From Hallerella sp963656065 (GTDB taxonomy: Bacteria > Fibrobacterota > Fibrobacteria > Fibrobacterales > Fibrobacteraceae), in NCBI GenBank assembly GCA_963656065.1, contig CAVKGV010000007.1, positions 62,001 through 126,000 of the forward strand: DNA of 64,000 nucleotides, in the 5' to 3' direction. Under the pieces are notes generated by a model. It made no database searches. It saw only the letters and a program-made list of their open reading frames with translations, and was not told the DNA's origin. Positions 8,251 to 16,476 of this stretch are shown here, one piece after another. Position 1 is the first letter of the stretch; each line of letters opens with the position of its first letter. Made by a program: the position numbers and the translations under genes.

Positions 8251-9086
8251 GCGAAGCGCTTCGCGTCGAACATATTTCAATTTACTACCCGATGCGGAGT
8301 GGAGTTTTTTCGCGTGTTTCGCATTACCTGAAAGCGGTCGATGACGTTTCGTTCCGGCTCGACGAAGGGGAAATCCTCGCGGTCATCGGGGAGTCGGGCT
8401 GCGGAAAGAGTACGCTCGCGCAGGCGCTTGTCGGGCTTTTGCCGTGGAATTCGGGAACATATTCCGTTTTCGGGGAAAAAGTCGATGTCTCTTCGGCGAA
8501 GGCTTTTGCCGATGTCCGCAAGTCGGTGCAGATGGTTTTTCAGGATCCTTATTCGAGCCTGAATCCGCGGCAGACCGTTTCGCAAATTTTAACTTATCCG
8601 GCTGTGGCGAACGGATTTTCCAAGAGCGAAGCGTTGGACCGGGCAAAGGAAAAGTTGCAACTCGTCGGGCTTCCGCAAAATTCGCTCGGACGTTATCCGC
8701 ATGAATTTTCGGGCGGGCAGCGCCAGAGAATCGGCATTGCTCGGGCGTTGATGCTTGAACCGAAAGTGCTGATTGCAGACGAAGTGACAAGCGCACTCGA
8801 TGTCTCTGTCCAGGCGCAGGTCCTTAAGCTTCTTGAAGATTTGCGGCAAAATCTGGGAATCGCCATTCTCTTTATTTCGCATGATATTTTGACCGTCCGT
8901 TCGTTTGCAAACAAAGTAATCGTCCTTTACAAGGGCAGGGAAAAAGAATCCGGTCCTGTGGAATCCGTCCTGGAATGTCCGCAGCATCCTTACACGAAAG
9001 CGCTGATGGCTAGTGTTCCCACGCTTGACTTTGACAAACCGCCGCTCGTGCCGACCGATTTTTCAAAAAATTTGTACGATGATTGA
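8247..9086 (+). CDS. Oligopeptide/dipeptide-type ABC transporter ATP-binding protein
   Basis: The 279-residue protein has all nucleotide-binding elements: Walker A GESGCGKST at 48-56, a Q-loop in QMVFQDPYSSLNPRQ, the signature FSGGQRQRIGIARAL, Walker B VLIADEVTSALD and a switch histidine in ISHD. The SSLNPR motif and the C-terminal CPQHPYTKALM segment are typical of DppF/OppF ATPases that power peptide or nickel uptake. No permease or binding-protein gene is adjacent, so the partner genes are elsewhere. ATG 8247 overlaps the xseB stop codon (ATGA); the longer frame from 8154 reads through xseB and is not credible. Confidence 0.88.
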   Translation: MSEALRVEHISIYYPMRSGVFSRVSHYLKAVDDVSFRLDEGEILAVIGESGCGKSTLAQALVGLLPWNSGTYSVFGEKVDVSSAKAFADVRKSVQMVFQDPYSSLNPRQTVSQILTYPAVANGFSKSEALDRAKEKLQLVGLPQNSLGRYPHEFSGGQRQRIGIARALMLEPKVLIADEVTSALDVSVQAQVLKLLEDLRQNLGIAILFISHDILTVRSFANKVIVLYKGREKESGPVESVLECPQHPYTKALMASVPTLDFDKPPLVPTDFSKNLYDD

Positions 9087-9089
9087 AAA

Positions 9090-10232
9090 ATGAAAACTGT
9101 AGAACTTCGCATGGAAAAAATGGCCCAGGGCGGTGAAGCTCTTGCCCGCCTTGACGATGGTCGCATTTGTTTTGTCGCAGGCGCCTTGGCGGGAGAAGCC
9201 GCGGAAGTCGCTATCGTACAGGACAAAAAGGATTATGCGAAGGGATTTGCCCGGAAAATTTTGGAACGGTCCGCGTTTCGGGTGGCGCCTCGATGCCCGT
9301 TTTACGAAAAGTGCGGAGGCTGTTCGCTGCAACACGCGAGTTTTGAATACCAGCTTTCGATGTATCGCGCGTCGGTCGAGGAACTGTTTCGGCGTTTTGC
9401 TAAAACGGAACTTCCCGAGGGTTGGAAAATCCATTCGGGAAAATCTTACGGTTACAGAAATCGGGCGCGTCTCGTCCGTGTCGGAAATGGCTGGGGATTT
9501 CGGGAATCGAAAAGCCATCATCTGATTCCCGTTTCCCGGTGTGCCATCTTGTCGGATGCGTTAAACGAGGCGATTGCGCAGAATGCATTTCCAAAGGTTT
9601 CGGAACTTTCCGTCTTTGACAATGGAAACGGTGAAATCTCTTACTTTCATCGCGGCATGGAATTTTCGGAATTTAAAAAGTATGCGACAAATACTGTCAC
9701 GCTTTGCGGAAAGTCCCTGTCGATGGATGCTGCCTGCTTTTTCCAGTCAAATCTGGGACTGCTCCCGGAACTGGTCAAGACGGTATCGGATTCCGCAGGC
9801 TCTGGGCGTTATCTCATCGATTTATACAGCGGTGTCGGATTTTTTGCCTCCCTGCTGCAGGAAAATTTTGAACGAATCGTGACGGTGGAGCGCGAACCGA
9901 AGGCTCTCTATCACGCCAAGCGCAACGTTTCCAAGGCTCGTAACGTATCCTCTCCCGCCGAAGAATGGCTTGCCCAAAACGATGCTTCCTGTGCGGATGT
10001 CCTCATTGTCGATCCCCCGCGGACCGGGCTTCTTCCGTCCGCATTGGAAGCGGTTGCCAAGGCCCGTCCGAAAAAACTGCTCTATGTTTCTTGCGACCCG
10101 GCGACACTTGCCCGTGACTTCCAGAGGCTTTCCCTTTATGGTTATAAAATCCAGAAGGCGGAAGGCTTCGCCTTTTATCCGCAGACGCCGCATTTTGAAA
10201 TGTTTTTGGAACTCGGCTGCGGTCAGAACTGA
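9090..10232 (+). CDS. TrmA/RlmD-family RNA (uracil-5) methyltransferase
   Basis: The enzyme transfers a methyl group from S-adenosylmethionine to C5 of a uridine, probably in 23S rRNA. The 380-residue protein has an N-terminal TRAM domain at about 1-55. An iron-sulfur cysteine set follows, CPFYEKCGGC at about 69-78. The Rossmann methyltransferase domain has LIDLYSGVGFFA, VDPPRTG, VSCDPATLARD with the catalytic cysteine, and an HFE motif near the end for the catalytic base. RlmC/RlmD versus another target position cannot be decided. The gene starts 3 bases after the ABC ATPase gene and ends beside a long non-coding repeat region. Confidence 0.88.
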   Translation: MKTVELRMEKMAQGGEALARLDDGRICFVAGALAGEAAEVAIVQDKKDYAKGFARKILERSAFRVAPRCPFYEKCGGCSLQHASFEYQLSMYRASVEELFRRFAKTELPEGWKIHSGKSYGYRNRARLVRVGNGWGFRESKSHHLIPVSRCAILSDALNEAIAQNAFPKVSELSVFDNGNGEISYFHRGMEFSEFKKYATNTVTLCGKSLSMDAACFFQSNLGLLPELVKTVSDSAGSGRYLIDLYSGVGFFASLLQENFERIVTVEREPKALYHAKRNVSKARNVSSPAEEWLAQNDASCADVLIVDPPRTGLLPSALEAVAKARPKKLLYVSCDPATLARDFQRLSLYGYKIQKAEGFAFYPQTPHFEMFLELGCGQN

Positions 10233-10620
10233 GAGTTGAGTGTGGAGAGTGAAGAGTTGAGAGTGGAATGACGGCAGACATGGGTTCTATCGGCTTTCAG
10301 CCTCCAGAATGACGGATCACACGAACGCTCTTCTGTCATCCTGGAGGGAGCAGTGCGACCGATAGGATCCAAGTTAGAGCCTAGAGCTGAGAAATTAGAG
10401 CTGAGTGTGGAAAGTTGAAGTTTGAATGACGGTGGACGAAAACGGCTCGCTCCGCAGACAACTCCACTTTCAACGTTCCACACGCAAAGCCTAAACCTGT
10501 TGGTTTTAAATTTCCCGTGTCCCGCATCCCGAGAATTATAAATGTCGGCGATTCTAGGCGCTGAACTTTGAAAGAGCCTCTTTAACTTTACCCGCTAAAT
10601 TTTATAATTTATTTTTCGGT
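10233..10620. repeat. Non-coding region with dispersed repeat copy A
   Basis: No coding potential is visible here. From 10233 to 10260 it is a purine-rich AGAGTTGAG/GTGGAGAG low-complexity run. Positions 10321-10390 match the reverse complement of 34454-34523 at about 65 of 70 bases, with the shared core CATCCTGGAGG and CCGATAGGATCCAAG. Further AGAGCTGAG and GTGGAAAGTTGAAG runs follow to about 10430. The same mixture of elements occurs, inverted, at 34.3-34.5 kb. It therefore looks like a genome-wide intergenic repeat family. Nothing else is seen up to a TATAAT-like box near 10600. Confidence 0.8.
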
Positions 10621-10665
10621 TTGATGAAAAATGCAAACGCTCGAATTTTCGGGCGAGAGGATACG

Positions 10666-11115
10666 ATGAAAAAAAGAATTCTTTTGACGGTTCTGCTCCT
10701 GCCGATGATTTTTTCGGCCTGTTCATCGGAACCGATGCGGATTATTTGCGGAAAGGATTTTCTCCAGAATCGCACTGCCGTTGTCGATACGTCGAGCGTC
10801 TTTCACAGCTCGGACCCTTTCATTATGCAATTTCGTTATGGCAAGAACTTTGATTTTTCAAAACTCAAATGGGAAGTCGTCAACGCATCCGGAAAGATCA
10901 TTGCATCCAAGACAAGTCCTGTCAGTGTGAAGGAAGGTTCCTACACGGTTCTGGTTTCTTCTATCCGCGGGGGATTTTCAAGTGCCACGGAATTTTTCAA
11001 GGTGAAGGAAGGTGAATTTTCCATTCGGTTCTTCAATGCGGATGCGGACACGCTTCTCTTGCAAAAGCAAATCCGCGTGGTTCGGAACAGTGAAAAAATC
11101 GACGGGGCAAAATGA
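10666..11115 (+). CDS. Small lipoprotein of unknown function
   Basis: The 149-residue product starts at ATG 10666 after GAGAGGA and has a signal peptide ending in the lipobox FSAC. The rest is beta-rich, with VSVKEGSYTVLVSSI and FFKVKEGEFSIRFFN strands that suggest a small immunoglobulin-like or jelly-roll domain. I do not recognise a family. It overlaps the next lipoprotein gene by 4 bases, and three lipoproteins in a row lead into murI. An earlier in-frame ATG at 10621 would leave the signal peptide too far inside. Confidence 0.8.
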   Translation: MKKRILLTVLLLPMIFSACSSEPMRIICGKDFLQNRTAVVDTSSVFHSSDPFIMQFRYGKNFDFSKLKWEVVNASGKIIASKTSPVSVKEGSYTVLVSSIRGGFSSATEFFKVKEGEFSIRFFNADADTLLLQKQIRVVRNSEKIDGAK

Positions 11116-12023
11116 AGTATTTAGGACTGACTCTAACCGCGATATGCTTGGCGGCTTGCTCTTCGGATGTCGAAATAAATTACAAGCTTTTGGAACCCGT
11201 TTCCGTGGAGCTTTATACGGAAAGCACCTACGCAACGATTGACCTTGAAGATGTGGAACGCATCGGAACTATCAATGCGGACTATGTCCATTTGGAGTAT
11301 TCGCAAAACGGAGACACTCTGGTGATTCGCCGAAATTTTGAAATCGACAAGTCGCGCGGATATCTCAAGAATTCCCATCCGGCGGAACTCCAATGGCGTC
11401 TCCCGAAAGTCGTCTCCAAGGGCGTTGCGGAACGGGTTGTCGAAACATCTGGTTTTGTCGAAGGCTACGATACGTTGCTTTACAGTATCCCGATGCCCAA
11501 GCGTTGGCGCGACCAACTTCTCAATCCCGACTACATCAAGCACTTGGAACGTCAGGAAAAGCATCGCTACGAAATGGACCATCTGCTCGTGGGCAAGGTT
11601 CCCGAAAAGGGAAATATCACTCAGCTGTTGAAAGACCGCGGACGTCTCCGGTTCGCCCTCATCCAAGTGGATTCCGTCGTCACGGAAGGCTTTCGCAATC
11701 TCGACCGGCGCAAATGCTTTGCCTATACGGTCTATCTAAAGGAAAAGGAGAGCTTCCCCTATTACATCTGGGAACAGCACGTCAACAGCAAAATCGGGAC
11801 GGAAAAATTCCAGGCCTACCGGACGGGACTCAAGGCGGAATATGAAACAGCCTACTGGGTAACGATCGACCCCGAAACGGGAATCCCGTGCCAGGAACGC
11901 GAAGTCAAGGTCGGAACGCATACGATGGTAAATGCCAAGACGGGCGATACGGCGACGTTCAAGAGCAACACGACGCTTGAACGCCTCTACACGGTCGTCC
12001 GGGATACGTTGGACGCAAAATGA
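11112..12023 (+). CDS. Lipoprotein of unknown function
   Basis: The 303-residue product has a short signal peptide with the lipobox LAAC and then a largely soluble body. Visible segments are a strand-rich first half (ELYTESTYATIDLEDVERI), a central KHLERQEKHRYEMDHLLVGKVP helix-loop and a C-terminal half with several predicted beta strands. No catalytic motif is apparent and I do not recognise the family. It overlaps both neighbours by 4 bases, so all three lipoproteins are likely co-translated and may act together in the envelope. Confidence 0.78.
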   Translation: MKYLGLTLTAICLAACSSDVEINYKLLEPVSVELYTESTYATIDLEDVERIGTINADYVHLEYSQNGDTLVIRRNFEIDKSRGYLKNSHPAELQWRLPKVVSKGVAERVVETSGFVEGYDTLLYSIPMPKRWRDQLLNPDYIKHLERQEKHRYEMDHLLVGKVPEKGNITQLLKDRGRLRFALIQVDSVVTEGFRNLDRRKCFAYTVYLKEKESFPYYIWEQHVNSKIGTEKFQAYRTGLKAEYETAYWVTIDPETGIPCQEREVKVGTHTMVNAKTGDTATFKSNTTLERLYTVVRDTLDAK

Positions 12024-12472
12024 TGCGTTTCGGATGGATTTCGTTTGCGCTTTTCTGCGTGTCGCTTGCCGCGTGTGGTGGAACAAAATCTGCGCAGCAG
12101 ACGATGGCGGAAGACCGCGATTACATGTACAGGGAAGCCTACAGCGCATACATCAAAGCCGAAAATCGCTACCTGAACTTGCTCTTCAATCTTGAACGGA
12201 TGCCCGAAGAGGAAGAACTTTGGATAATGAAGCGCGACCAGATGAAGGAACTCGAACAGCTTCGCGCCTTGATGCTCCAGGCCCGCTCGGAACTCGACGA
12301 GTCGCTCCAGGACTGGGAGCGTTACCTTTCCGAACTCCAGAAGGAAACGGCGGAAGCGAAGGCGGTTTCCCGGGCGAAATTCCGCACGACAAATGACGAA
12401 AGGACTTCCCCGGGGCATCTGCTTCCGGGAGAATTTGTGAAGGATTCCGTCCGCAAGGCGATGCAGAGGTAA
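12020..12472 (+). CDS. Small coiled-coil lipoprotein
   Basis: The 150-residue product has a signal peptide ending in the lipobox LAAC, so Cys19 or so should be lipidated. The mature part is almost entirely helical. A long heptad-like stretch runs from about residue 35 to 115 (AYIKAENRYLNLLFNLERM, then LRALMLQARSELDESL), which suggests a coiled-coil rod in the periplasm. No family is recognised. It is the last of three overlapping lipoprotein genes and ends 2 bases before murI. Confidence 0.78.
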   Translation: MMRFGWISFALFCVSLAACGGTKSAQQTMAEDRDYMYREAYSAYIKAENRYLNLLFNLERMPEEEELWIMKRDQMKELEQLRALMLQARSELDESLQDWERYLSELQKETAEAKAVSRAKFRTTNDERTSPGHLLPGEFVKDSVRKAMQR

Positions 12473-12474
12473 CG

Positions 12475-13284
12475 GTGATAGGCGTCTTTGATTCCGGGTT
12501 TGGCGGCCTTTCGATTTTGCGTGAACTGCGGCGTGTCCTTCCCGATTACGATTTTCTCTATCTCGGCGATAATGCCCGGGCTCCATACGGCTCCCGCACA
12601 TTCGATACGATTTACCGCTATACGCTCGAAGCGGTCCGCGCCCTTTTTGACAGGGGTTGCCCGCTCGTCATTCTCGCCTGCAACACGGCAAGCGCTCGGG
12701 CTCTTCGCACGATCCAGCAGCGCGACCTGCCGACTATCGCTCCGCAGAACCGCGTCCTGGGCATTATCCGTCCCACGGCGGAGGAAGCGGGAAACTTCTC
12801 AAAAAACGGGCATCTCGGAATCTTGGGAACGGCAGGAACGGTGGAATCGAACAGCTATCCCATTGAAATCGCGCATTTCTTTCCGGAACTCAAGGTGTCG
12901 CAAGAGGCCTGTCCGCTGTGGGCGACTCTTGTTGAAAACGGCGAAATCGACAGCGAGGGAACGCGTTTCTTCGTGAAAAGGGACATCGACAGGTTGCTCT
13001 CGAAGGATCCGCAGATCGATGCGATTCTTTTGGCCTGCACGCACTATCCGCTGCTCCTTTCGGTCATCGAACAGGTCGTTCCGCCGCAGATCCGGGTCGT
13101 TTCGCAAGGAGCGATTGTCGCCCGGAAGACGAAGGACTACCTGGAACGGCATCCCGAAATGGAAAAAAGGCTGACCCGCGGGGGGAGTTTGTCCTTTTTG
13201 ACTACCGATACCCCCGAATTTTTCCGCAAAGGGGCAAGTTTTTTCGGCGTGGATAAGGTTTCTGCAAAAAGTTTGACTTTTTAA
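12475..13284 (+). CDS. murI: Glutamate racemase
   Basis: MurI converts L-glutamate to D-glutamate for peptidoglycan. The 269-residue protein begins IGVFDSGFGGLS, the classic opening with the catalytic-site DSG. It carries both catalytic cysteines, in ACNTASA (C69) and LACTHYP (C188), and the expected YLGDNARAPYG motif near residue 30. The start is GTG 12475, 2 bases after the coiled-coil lipoprotein gene. The C-terminal 40 residues are less conserved and somewhat longer than in E. coli. Its place directly behind three lipoproteins suggests an envelope-biogenesis operon. Confidence 0.94.
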   Translation: MIGVFDSGFGGLSILRELRRVLPDYDFLYLGDNARAPYGSRTFDTIYRYTLEAVRALFDRGCPLVILACNTASARALRTIQQRDLPTIAPQNRVLGIIRPTAEEAGNFSKNGHLGILGTAGTVESNSYPIEIAHFFPELKVSQEACPLWATLVENGEIDSEGTRFFVKRDIDRLLSKDPQIDAILLACTHYPLLLSVIEQVVPPQIRVVSQGAIVARKTKDYLERHPEMEKRLTRGGSLSFLTTDTPEFFRKGASFFGVDKVSAKSLTF

Positions 13285-13368
13285 TGTATAATTTTATATC
13301 TTGCAGGTGGAAAACGAACCATCCCTGGTCCGCTTTTGATTCTTTTACTCTGAGGAAAAGGACGTATT

Positions 13369-14055
13369 ATGCCGCAAATACAGATTAATTTAACCGGTTG
13401 GCAAGGCTTCCGTGGCAAGAACACGGGCAGTCTTCTCTATGTCGAGACCAGCCGAATGTCCGTTGTCCCGGTCCGTGACCAGCTAAACGAAAACGAAAAA
13501 GGTTCCTTTTCGGAGCCGAACTACGAAACTTCCACATACGGATTTGTTTCTTGCTGCAATGTCAAGGCCATCAATAAAATTGTCAAGACGAACAAGAGCC
13601 GCTACATTTTATTTGGAACGCGCTATGAAGGCGGGGATGCGGATTACAAGGACAAGTATCTGATTATGGGATACATGAAAATCGAACAGACGAAGGATGT
13701 CCGCTCGCGTCATATCCAGGCCTATATGGCGACGCAAGGAGCCGTGGAACCGGAATGCATGCTTCTCGAAGAGGATATTGCCGTCCACGGACCGATGCAC
13801 TTTGTGTCGCTTCAGGATTCCTACGTGCTCACCGACGACCGCTTGAAGGAATGGGGGTACAAGGGTCATGTGGGCCGCCAACTTAAAACGGTTTTCAACG
13901 AGGAACATACGAAGGAAATCTTGACCCACCTGGATTCCCGGGACGACAAGATCGACGAGTACATTGCGACGGTCGAAGAGTTCAAGAAGGCTCTCGCCGC
14001 CCAGCAGGCCGCTGCGGAAACCGCCGGGGAATCTGCTTCGGAACCTGAAAACTGA
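13369..14055 (+). CDS. Conserved protein of unknown function
   Basis: The 228-residue product has no signal peptide or membrane segment. The first three quarters are mixed alpha/beta, with GFRGKNTGSLLYVETSR, KSRYILFGTRYEGG and DKYLIMGYMKIEQ strands. The end is an Ala/Glu-rich helix (EFKKALAAQQAAAETAG). I do not recognise the family. It has a good GAGGAAAAGGA ribosome site and a leader of about 70 bases after a TATAAT box near 13288. A hairpin terminator at 14097 closes the gene, so it appears to be a single-gene unit. Confidence 0.75.
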   Translation: MPQIQINLTGWQGFRGKNTGSLLYVETSRMSVVPVRDQLNENEKGSFSEPNYETSTYGFVSCCNVKAINKIVKTNKSRYILFGTRYEGGDADYKDKYLIMGYMKIEQTKDVRSRHIQAYMATQGAVEPECMLLEEDIAVHGPMHFVSLQDSYVLTDDRLKEWGYKGHVGRQLKTVFNEEHTKEILTHLDSRDDKIDEYIATVEEFKKALAAQQAAAETAGESASEPEN

Positions 14056-14096
14056 AAAAGTCGATATTTAAAGTTCGGATAGAACTTGAATGGATA

Positions 14097-14126
14097 GGCC
14101 CGGTGCGATGCCGGGTTTATTTTTTA
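14097..14126 (+). terminator. Rho-independent terminator
   Basis: CCCGG at 14099-14103 pairs with CCGGG at 14111-14115 around a 7-base loop, followed by TTTATTTTTT. It ends the transcript of the unknown gene at 13369. Confidence 0.8.
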
Positions 14127-14350
14127 GGAGTAATTAAAAAGGGGAATGTGTTCTTTTTTTTCTCAACGATCGCCTTTAAAATCGCCGGGTCGAAGCTATT
14201 TGTTCTCGGAGTTTTCCATGTTTGTCCTTTGTTTTTTTGTTTGTGTTAAGACCAAAGATCGGATGTGGGGACTCCACTTTTTGTTTACGGGGCCCTGGAC
14301 GGGCCTTGCCCGTCAATACTCGTGAACTTCGTTCCTTGATGGATGAGTGG
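14127..14350. other. Non-coding spacer before argA
   Basis: No gene is seen. The spacer holds several T-runs and, near 14298-14314, a GACGGGC-CTT-GCCCGTC hairpin (7-base arms). About 50 bases downstream of the hairpin begins the argA promoter. The hairpin has no T-run, so it is not a simple terminator; attenuation or a degraded repeat are both possible. Confidence 0.5.
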
Positions 14351-14378
14351 TTGAAAAAAAGGCTGTGATAGCTATATT
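14351..14378 (+). promoter_or_regulatory. Predicted promoter of argA
   Basis: TTGAAA at 14351-14356 and TATATT at 14373-14378 are separated by 16 bases. The -10 box ends 7 bases before the argA ATG and there is no Shine-Dalgarno sequence, so the transcript may begin at or next to the start codon. Confidence 0.6.
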
Positions 14379-14385
14379 TTTTTGC

Positions 14386-15744
14386 ATGAACAACGGTTTT
14401 GACCATCTGAACGTGCAGAATATCGAAGTCGCGGGATTTATTCGCGAAGTTTTCGGCTACATCACCCGGTTCAAGGGGCAGCTTTTTGTACTGAAAATCG
14501 AAGACAGCCTGATGGAACATCCGCTGTTTCCCGTATTGATTCGGGATATTACGCTTTTACACAAGATAGGGGTCAAGATTCTGATCGTTCCGGGGACGCG
14601 GAAAAGCATCGACCGGCAACTTGCCGCGTGGGAAATCGTTTCGGAATTTAAGGATGGCGTGCGCCTGACAAGCGAAGAGGCGCTGCCTTTGATCGAACAG
14701 GCGTCTCTTGGAGCGGCCCAGCGCATCATGAGCCATTTGACGGCTGGCGGCTGCCACGGGATGCAGGGAAACTGGGTGTCGGCCCGGAGCATGGGAATTA
14801 TCGATGGCGTCGATTACATGCGCACCGGTCGGATCGAACGGATCGAGAAGGACATCATCGAACACCTGCTTTCGGAAGATTACATTCCCATCATTCCGCC
14901 GATCGGTTGGAACAAGATTGGCCACGCCTACAACATTTCGAGTACGGAACTTGCGATGGAACTTTGCAAGTATCTGACGGTCGGGAAGCTCTTTTTCATC
15001 GGAAGCGAAAACGGTATCCGTGCCGAAGGCCTTTCCACCGGACTGAATACGCGGTATCTGGACGTGACGGACAACGGTGAAATTTCCGCACTGGATATCG
15101 AGCAGGCGCAGGAAATCCTGGACCTGAATTCGGACAAGCTGAATTTTGCGCAGGTCGATTATCTGAAAAACGCCATTGCCGCCTGCAAGGCCGGCGCAAA
15201 GCGCGTGCATCTCATCAGCGGAGAAACGCAGGGAAGCGTCTTGCAGGAAGTGTTCTCGAGCCGCGGCGACGGAACGATGGTCTATGCGAACCAGTATTCG
15301 AGCATCCGCCCGGCGACGACGGACGATATCCCGGATATCCTCCGGATTATGCAGGACTACATTGCAAAGGGCTATCTCATTTCGCGGACGCAGGAGTCCA
15401 TTTCGGAAAAGCTTTCGGACTATGTCGTGTATGCGATCGACAACGTGATCCACGGATGCGGGGCGCTTCATGCGTTCGAAGACAATACGGCGGAAGTTGC
15501 GGCGATTGCCGTTGCGGCGAACTACCGCAAGTCGGGAGTCGGGGCGGCGATTGTGCGGCACCTGGTGGCGACTGCCCGGATGCGCGGATTCCGGATGGTC
15601 TTCTTGCTCACGACGCAGGCTCTTGACTGGTTCTACCAGCTGGGATTTAAAGACGGGACGCTTGAAGAACTGCCGAAGTCAAAGCGCGACCATTACAATT
15701 ACAAAAGACATTCGAGAATTTTGGTGATGCCGCTTGGAAAGTGA
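14386..15744 (+). CDS. argA: N-acetylglutamate synthase (amino-acid kinase fold plus GNAT)
   Basis: ArgA acetylates glutamate with acetyl-CoA, the first step of arginine synthesis. The 452-residue protein has the ArgA layout: an amino-acid kinase domain at about 1-290 (LIVPGTRKSIDRQL, then the TAGGCHGM and NWVSARSMG segments) and a GNAT domain at about 305-450. The acetyl-CoA motif is AVAANYRKSGVGAAIV, followed by LLTTQALDWFYQLGF. The kinase domain is regulatory in this family and normally binds arginine. ATG 14386 is chosen because a promoter ends 7 bases before it; an in-frame start at 14347 lies upstream of that. It overlaps folE slightly if folE begins at GTG 15741. Confidence 0.9.
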   Translation: MNNGFDHLNVQNIEVAGFIREVFGYITRFKGQLFVLKIEDSLMEHPLFPVLIRDITLLHKIGVKILIVPGTRKSIDRQLAAWEIVSEFKDGVRLTSEEALPLIEQASLGAAQRIMSHLTAGGCHGMQGNWVSARSMGIIDGVDYMRTGRIERIEKDIIEHLLSEDYIPIIPPIGWNKIGHAYNISSTELAMELCKYLTVGKLFFIGSENGIRAEGLSTGLNTRYLDVTDNGEISALDIEQAQEILDLNSDKLNFAQVDYLKNAIAACKAGAKRVHLISGETQGSVLQEVFSSRGDGTMVYANQYSSIRPATTDDIPDILRIMQDYIAKGYLISRTQESISEKLSDYVVYAIDNVIHGCGALHAFEDNTAEVAAIAVAANYRKSGVGAAIVRHLVATARMRGFRMVFLLTTQALDWFYQLGFKDGTLEELPKSKRDHYNYKRHSRILVMPLGK

Positions 15745-15752
15745 GTAGGAAA

Positions 15753-16313
15753 ATGGACTTGAAAAAGATGGAATGCGGCTTTCGGATGATTCTCGAAGGC
15801 ATGGGCGAAGACCCCGGGCGCGAAGGATTGGTGGCAACGCCGCACCGCGTAGCGAAGATGTATGCGGAGCTCATGACTAGCCTGAATGCGGCCATCGACC
15901 CTTCGGACATTCTTAGGACGCGCTTTCACGAAAAGTATGACGAGATGATCGTGGTGCCGAATATCGAGTTTGCGAGCATGTGCGAGCATCATTTCTTGCC
16001 GTTTACGGGAAGAGCCTTTGTCGCCTATATTCCGGGAGATTGCGTCGTCGGACTTTCAAAGATTCCGCGGGTGGTCGAATATTTCGCCCGGATGCCGCAG
16101 ATCCAGGAGCGGATGACGCGCCAGATTGCGGAACTCATCCAGAAGGAGCTGAATCCGCGGGGCGTTGCCGTGCTGCTCGAAGCGAGCCACATGTGCATGA
16201 CGATGCGCGGCGTGAAGAAACCCGGTGCGACGATGGTGACGACCCAGCTTCTCGGGCGTTTCAAGACGGACGAAAAGACCCGAGCCGAGTTTATGGCGCA
16301 TATCCGCCGATAA
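15753..16313 (+). CDS. folE: GTP cyclohydrolase I
   Basis: FolE opens the guanine ring of GTP to make dihydroneopterin triphosphate, the first step of folate synthesis. The protein (186 residues from ATG 15753) has the family motifs DPGREGLVATPHRVAKMY, then SMCEHHFLPF with the zinc cysteine and histidines, GLSKIPRVVE, and SHMCMTMRGV with the second zinc cysteine. ATG 15753 follows AGTAGGA; GTG 15741, overlapping the argA stop, is an alternative. The close spacing suggests co-transcription with argA, though the pathways are not obviously linked. Confidence 0.93.
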   Translation: MDLKKMECGFRMILEGMGEDPGREGLVATPHRVAKMYAELMTSLNAAIDPSDILRTRFHEKYDEMIVVPNIEFASMCEHHFLPFTGRAFVAYIPGDCVVGLSKIPRVVEYFARMPQIQERMTRQIAELIQKELNPRGVAVLLEASHMCMTMRGVKKPGATMVTTQLLGRFKTDEKTRAEFMAHIRR

Positions 16314-16332
16314 TTACAACAAAAACGAAGAA

Positions 16333-16374
16333 TACAAATTTGTAAGTTTTACAAAAAGGTATGACTTTTTTGTA
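16333..16374 (+). promoter_or_regulatory. Candidate operator cluster upstream of gltB
   Basis: A perfect 12-base palindrome TACAAATTTGTA (16333-16344) overlaps a second inverted repeat, TTTGTAA at 16339-16345 and TTACAAA at 16349-16355. A third half-site, TTTTGTA, lies at 16368-16374. The elements lie about 100-145 bases before the gltB start, consistent with regulator binding. The regulator is unknown. Confidence 0.45.
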
Positions 16375-16476
16375 GGACGAAAATTTTAAAACCCCTTTAC
16401 CGCATTTCATTTGTCTAGTAATTTTCTTTTAGACGATTGCAGAGGAGATGCTTCTTCTGCGGACGATAGGAGACAT

